Part shown: in pieces, positions 8,011 to 9,972 of the stretch
Position numbering within the stretch: the first letter of the stretch is position 1
Layout of the letters: each line of letters begins with the position of its first letter
DNA from: Acidobacteriota bacterium
GTDB lineage: Bacteria > Acidobacteriota > Blastocatellia > Pyrinomonadales > Pyrinomonadaceae
Length of the DNA stretch: 9,972 nt
NCBI GenBank assembly: GCA_019247865.1
Contig: JAFBAJ010000730.1
Location: 1-9,972 of the forward strand
Reading direction: 5' to 3'
Notes under the pieces: generated by a model
What the model saw: only the letters and a program-made list of their open reading frames with translations
What the model was told of the DNA's origin: nothing
The model's database searches: none
Made by a program: the position numbers and the translations under genes

Positions 8011-8603
8011 TTTTAAGAAGCATGCGGCGTTTCCTCTTTCTCGCGCTCGGCGCGCTGGTGTGTCTGACTGTCTGGACGGAGCGGCGTGCGCCGAACGCGT
8101 GCGCCGCTTTCGCACAGCAGGGCAAAGCTCAGGCTGCCGAAGAGAGTTCTGCCACGCCGGTCGTGCGCGAGCTTGACCAGCCGGGACTCAAAAAGCTCCT
8201 GGAGCGCGGCGCAGGGAAAGAGGCGCGACCGCTCCTCGTCAACTTCTGGGCGACGTGGTGCGAGCCCTGCCGCGAAGAGTTTCCAGACCTCGTCCGCATC
8301 GAAGCCGATTACGGAAAGCGCGGCCTCGATGTGATCTTCATCTCGCTTGACGATCCATCTGACATCAAGGCGGCCGTGCCGGACTTTCTGCGCGAGGTGC
8401 ACGCCGAAAAGCTCAACACCTATCTGCTGAACACGACGGACCCAATCATCGCCATCAAGGAAACTGATCCCACATGGCAGGGCGCGGTCGGGCTCCCCGT
8501 AACTTTCCTCTTCGACGCGCAGGGCAAGATCGTCTTCAAGCACAGCGGCCGCGTCAAACCGGCCGAACTCCGCGCCGCCCTCGATACTTTAATCAAAAAA
8601 TAA
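8007..8603 (+). CDS. TlpA/ResA-like exported thioredoxin
   Basis: A 198-residue TlpA-like thiol-disulfide oxidoreductase. An N-terminal signal sequence or anchor (RRFLFLALGALVCLTVW, about residues 7-23) with a possible cleavage after ACA or AFA places it in the periplasm or at the membrane. The thioredoxin core has VNFWATWCEPCREEFPDL with the redox pair Cys85 and Cys88, an inserted helical segment typical of TlpA proteins (DPSDIKAAVPDFLREVH), and the cis-proline loop GLPVTFLFD (Pro164). The family reduces or oxidises exported cysteines, for example in cytochrome maturation; the partner here is unknown, but the co-encoded upstream redoxin is an obvious candidate. The GTG at 8007 gives a GTGA overlap with the upstream stop, which argues for translational coupling. 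The alternative ATG at 8022 (five residues shorter) has AAGAAG only one base upstream, too close for a normal binding site; both starts keep the signal sequence. Confidence 0.88.
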   Translation: MILRSMRRFLFLALGALVCLTVWTERRAPNACAAFAQQGKAQAAEESSATPVVRELDQPGLKKLLERGAGKEARPLLVNFWATWCEPCREEFPDLVRIEADYGKRGLDVIFISLDDPSDIKAAVPDFLREVHAEKLNTYLLNTTDPIIAIKETDPTWQGAVGLPVTFLFDAQGKIVFKHSGRVKPAELRAALDTLIKK

Positions 8604-8615
8604 AAAGAGTATTGA

Positions 8616-8735
8616 GTAGCGGGACAGTTTAAAAGCAGGTTCACGCAAAGGCGCAAAGACGCAAAGAAAGACAGGAATGCTTTTCTTTGCGTCACCAGCG
8701 CCTTTGCGTGAGATTCTTTCGTTCTCGACCTTCAA
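8616..8735. repeat. Hairpin repeat copy 2, right end lost
   Basis: A second copy of the hairpin repeat, in the same orientation as the copy at 7088-7220 and 12 bases after the TlpA-like stop. The 14 bp outer stem is identical (8641-8654 with 8698-8711), as is the AAA against ACCA internal loop. The inner stem is longer here, 12 bp (8658-8669 with 8682-8693), while the loop sequence differs between copies. The left arm again has three period-8 CGCAAAG units (8644-8667). The left end GTAGCGGGACAGTTT is present, but the matching right end is missing: similarity fades near TTCAA, and the convergent gene's stop codon begins at 8740. It lies between two convergent genes, where such a hairpin could end transcription from both sides (inference). 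Confidence 0.82.
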
Positions 8736-8739
8736 TAGC

Positions 8740-9915
8740 TTATGCGAAGCCCGGAGACGGCCAGACGCCGGATAAGTCCTGGAAGGCAATCGCGGAGATC
8801 TTCTTTCCGACCGGCGCGTAAGTGCCGATGAACTGGCTGGCCTCATTTGCTTCGAGCAGCGCCGGAGTCAAAGGCGGCGGCGGCGGTTGCATCGTCGGCA
8901 CTCTCTCAATCGAGCCTCTGTACTGCGGAGTGGTCAGCATGTTGCGATAGAGGATCACGGCCCTTTTGTGGTCTGCCTTCCAGGGCATGTAGTTGTAGCC
9001 GTGCTGTAAGGCCCTGGCGCGGAAGCTCTCGTCGCCCATCACGATGTAGACGAACCCGTCCTTCGCAGGACGCAACTCCTGGTCACTCATGCCGAAGGGA
9101 GTAGAAGTGTTGGGGTTGCCCTGGTTGAACGACCAGTAGCGGACGCTGACCTGATCGAACTTGTCGTTCGAGCGCGGGTAGGTCGGCGGCTTGATCTTTA
9201 AGATGACGCCGTTGTTGACGCCGTCTACATTCTCAACGGCGCTGATGAGGTAGATGTTATCAGCGTTGTTGAACTGCCCGACTCCTTCGGCGTGGTAAAA
9301 ACGGAGCGTGTCGTCGTCTCTGGAAGCAGTCAGGAAGACAGGCGCAAGCCGGGCGGCGAAGGTCTTGGGATCCATCGTGGTGTCGATGGGCGTCGGCTGC
9401 GGCTTCAGCGGCGTGTTCGGGTCGGCCACGTCATAGGCTATCACGGTCGGGAGCGACACGCCGCCATGCGGGTCATCGTCCTTCGTCACGTAATAGCGGA
9501 TGATGACCGTGAGCTTCCCATCCCCCAGAGCGGCCGGATCAAAGGTGAGCAGGTTCGCTGGCTTCTGCTGTCCTGTGACCTCTGTGCTCTGGATGGGCTG
9601 TACATTGACGACGTACTGGCGCTGCACAGCATCCTCATCACTACCGGCCACAAAGGGATTCACGTTGGGCGACTCTGTCACGATCTGGTAATCCGTCCGC
9701 GCGCCCAGTGAAGTGCCAGCGGTGGTCGCGTAGACGTTAAAGCTCATGTAGCGCGCATAAGGGAAGTCGCCGGTGATGCGCAGCCCGACGTTCGGGATTT
9801 GCGTCGTGTCAATGCTGTAAGAATAGTAGTAGGAAAAATAGTCCGGCAGGGCGAGCGTCGAAGGCTGGTTGCCGGGGTGGGGTTGCCACTGCTCGTGCGG
9901 ATTGTCGGTCGTCAT
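8740..9915 (-). CDS. Conserved-looking protein of unknown function, cysteine-free, internally duplicated
   Basis: A 391-residue protein that I cannot assign to a named family with confidence. There is no signal peptide (starts MTTDNPHEQWQPHPGNQ) and no membrane segment, so it is probably cytosolic unless exported by another route. It contains no cysteine. The N-terminus is rich in aromatic residues (DYFSYYYSYSI, 25-35). Two segments look alike: DFPYARYMSFNVYA at about 50-63, followed by a SLGARTDYQI stretch, and VSVRYWSFNQGNP from about 256, followed by FGMSDQEL. This suggests a duplicated beta-rich domain. The ARYxSFxxY pattern distantly recalls DUF1214/DUF1254-type proteins, only as a guess. 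A proline run (MQPPPPPLTP, near 350) links to a short C-terminal tail. The start is supported by AGGAGA eight bases upstream. It faces the redoxin operon and appears to have its own promoter. Confidence 0.85.
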   Translation of the reverse strand: MTTDNPHEQWQPHPGNQPSTLALPDYFSYYYSYSIDTTQIPNVGLRITGDFPYARYMSFNVYATTAGTSLGARTDYQIVTESPNVNPFVAGSDEDAVQRQYVVNVQPIQSTEVTGQQKPANLLTFDPAALGDGKLTVIIRYYVTKDDDPHGGVSLPTVIAYDVADPNTPLKPQPTPIDTTMDPKTFAARLAPVFLTASRDDDTLRFYHAEGVGQFNNADNIYLISAVENVDGVNNGVILKIKPPTYPRSNDKFDQVSVRYWSFNQGNPNTSTPFGMSDQELRPAKDGFVYIVMGDESFRARALQHGYNYMPWKADHKRAVILYRNMLTTPQYRGSIERVPTMQPPPPPLTPALLEANEASQFIGTYAPVGKKISAIAFQDLSGVWPSPGFA

Positions 9916-9923
9916 CGTGAGAT

Positions 9924-9929
9924 TCTCCT
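9924..9929 (-). promoter_or_regulatory. Ribosome binding site of the minus-strand gene
   Basis: Read on the minus strand, AGGAGA lies eight bases before the ATG at 9915, a near-ideal Shine-Dalgarno sequence and spacing. It fixes the start of the 391-residue protein. Confidence 0.8.
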
Positions 9930-9963
9930 GTGAAGGTGATTGGGTGCCAACTTTCTGCTGCCG

Positions 9964-9972
9964 AGTATAGCA
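9964..9972 (-). promoter_or_regulatory. Likely extended -10 promoter element of the minus-strand gene
   Basis: On the minus strand the last nine bases read TGCTATACT, matching the extended -10 pattern TGnTATAAT at all but one of the specified positions. It lies about 48 bases before the ATG, which would give a leader of roughly 40 bases. Any -35 box would be outside the window. Short motif matches arise by chance, so this is tentative. Confidence 0.4.

Noticed and set aside
8589..8846. Small minus-strand frames over repeat copy 2 (containing a FFASLRLCV-like peptide)
   Set aside because: The peptide is the translation of the CGCAAAG hairpin itself; the same peptide arises from copy 1. It is a repeat artefact.

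Overview
The window is a high-GC bacterial chromosome segment carrying four complete protein genes and one gene cut by the left edge, with no RNA genes and no CRISPR array visible. The style fits a large-genome, signalling-rich soil or freshwater bacterium. The cues are an ATPase-TPR regulator of the cyclase/kinase-associated type, an exported redoxin/TlpA pair, and hairpin repeats built on the CGCAAAG octamer. From memory of such gene content I lean to Acidobacteriota, but this is inference and no marker gene is present.

Left part (1-7084, + strand): the C-terminal 741 residues of a large NTPase-TPR protein are followed, 18 bases after its stop, by a giant single-gene helicase-nuclease. In order it carries a DUF4011-like N-terminus, an SF1 (Upf1-like) helicase split by a long insert, a Vsr/DUF559-type PD-(D/E)XK nuclease with its key acidic residues present, and a DUF3320-like C-terminus. 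This matches the architecture I remember for the one-gene anti-phage system Hhe, and it is the most interesting gene of the window. The tight spacing suggests co-transcription with the NTPase-TPR gene.

Middle part (7085-8739): a two-gene operon for exported thiol-redox proteins (a two-cysteine redoxin and a TlpA-like thioredoxin with WCEPC, overlapping by four bases). It is bracketed by two direct copies of a roughly 120-133 bp hairpin repeat. The left copy has matching inverted ends and looks like a small non-coding mobile element. The right copy has lost its right end.

Right part (8740-9972, - strand): one convergent gene for a cysteine-free, cytosolic-looking protein of unknown function with an apparent internal duplication, preceded by a good ribosome binding site and a likely extended -10 promoter at the window edge.

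Working together: the two left genes may form a defence or nucleic-acid-surveillance unit, and the two redoxins a periplasmic thiol relay. The convergent gene is functionally unlinked as far as the sequence shows. The two hairpins sit at the ends of the transcription units and may help to separate them.
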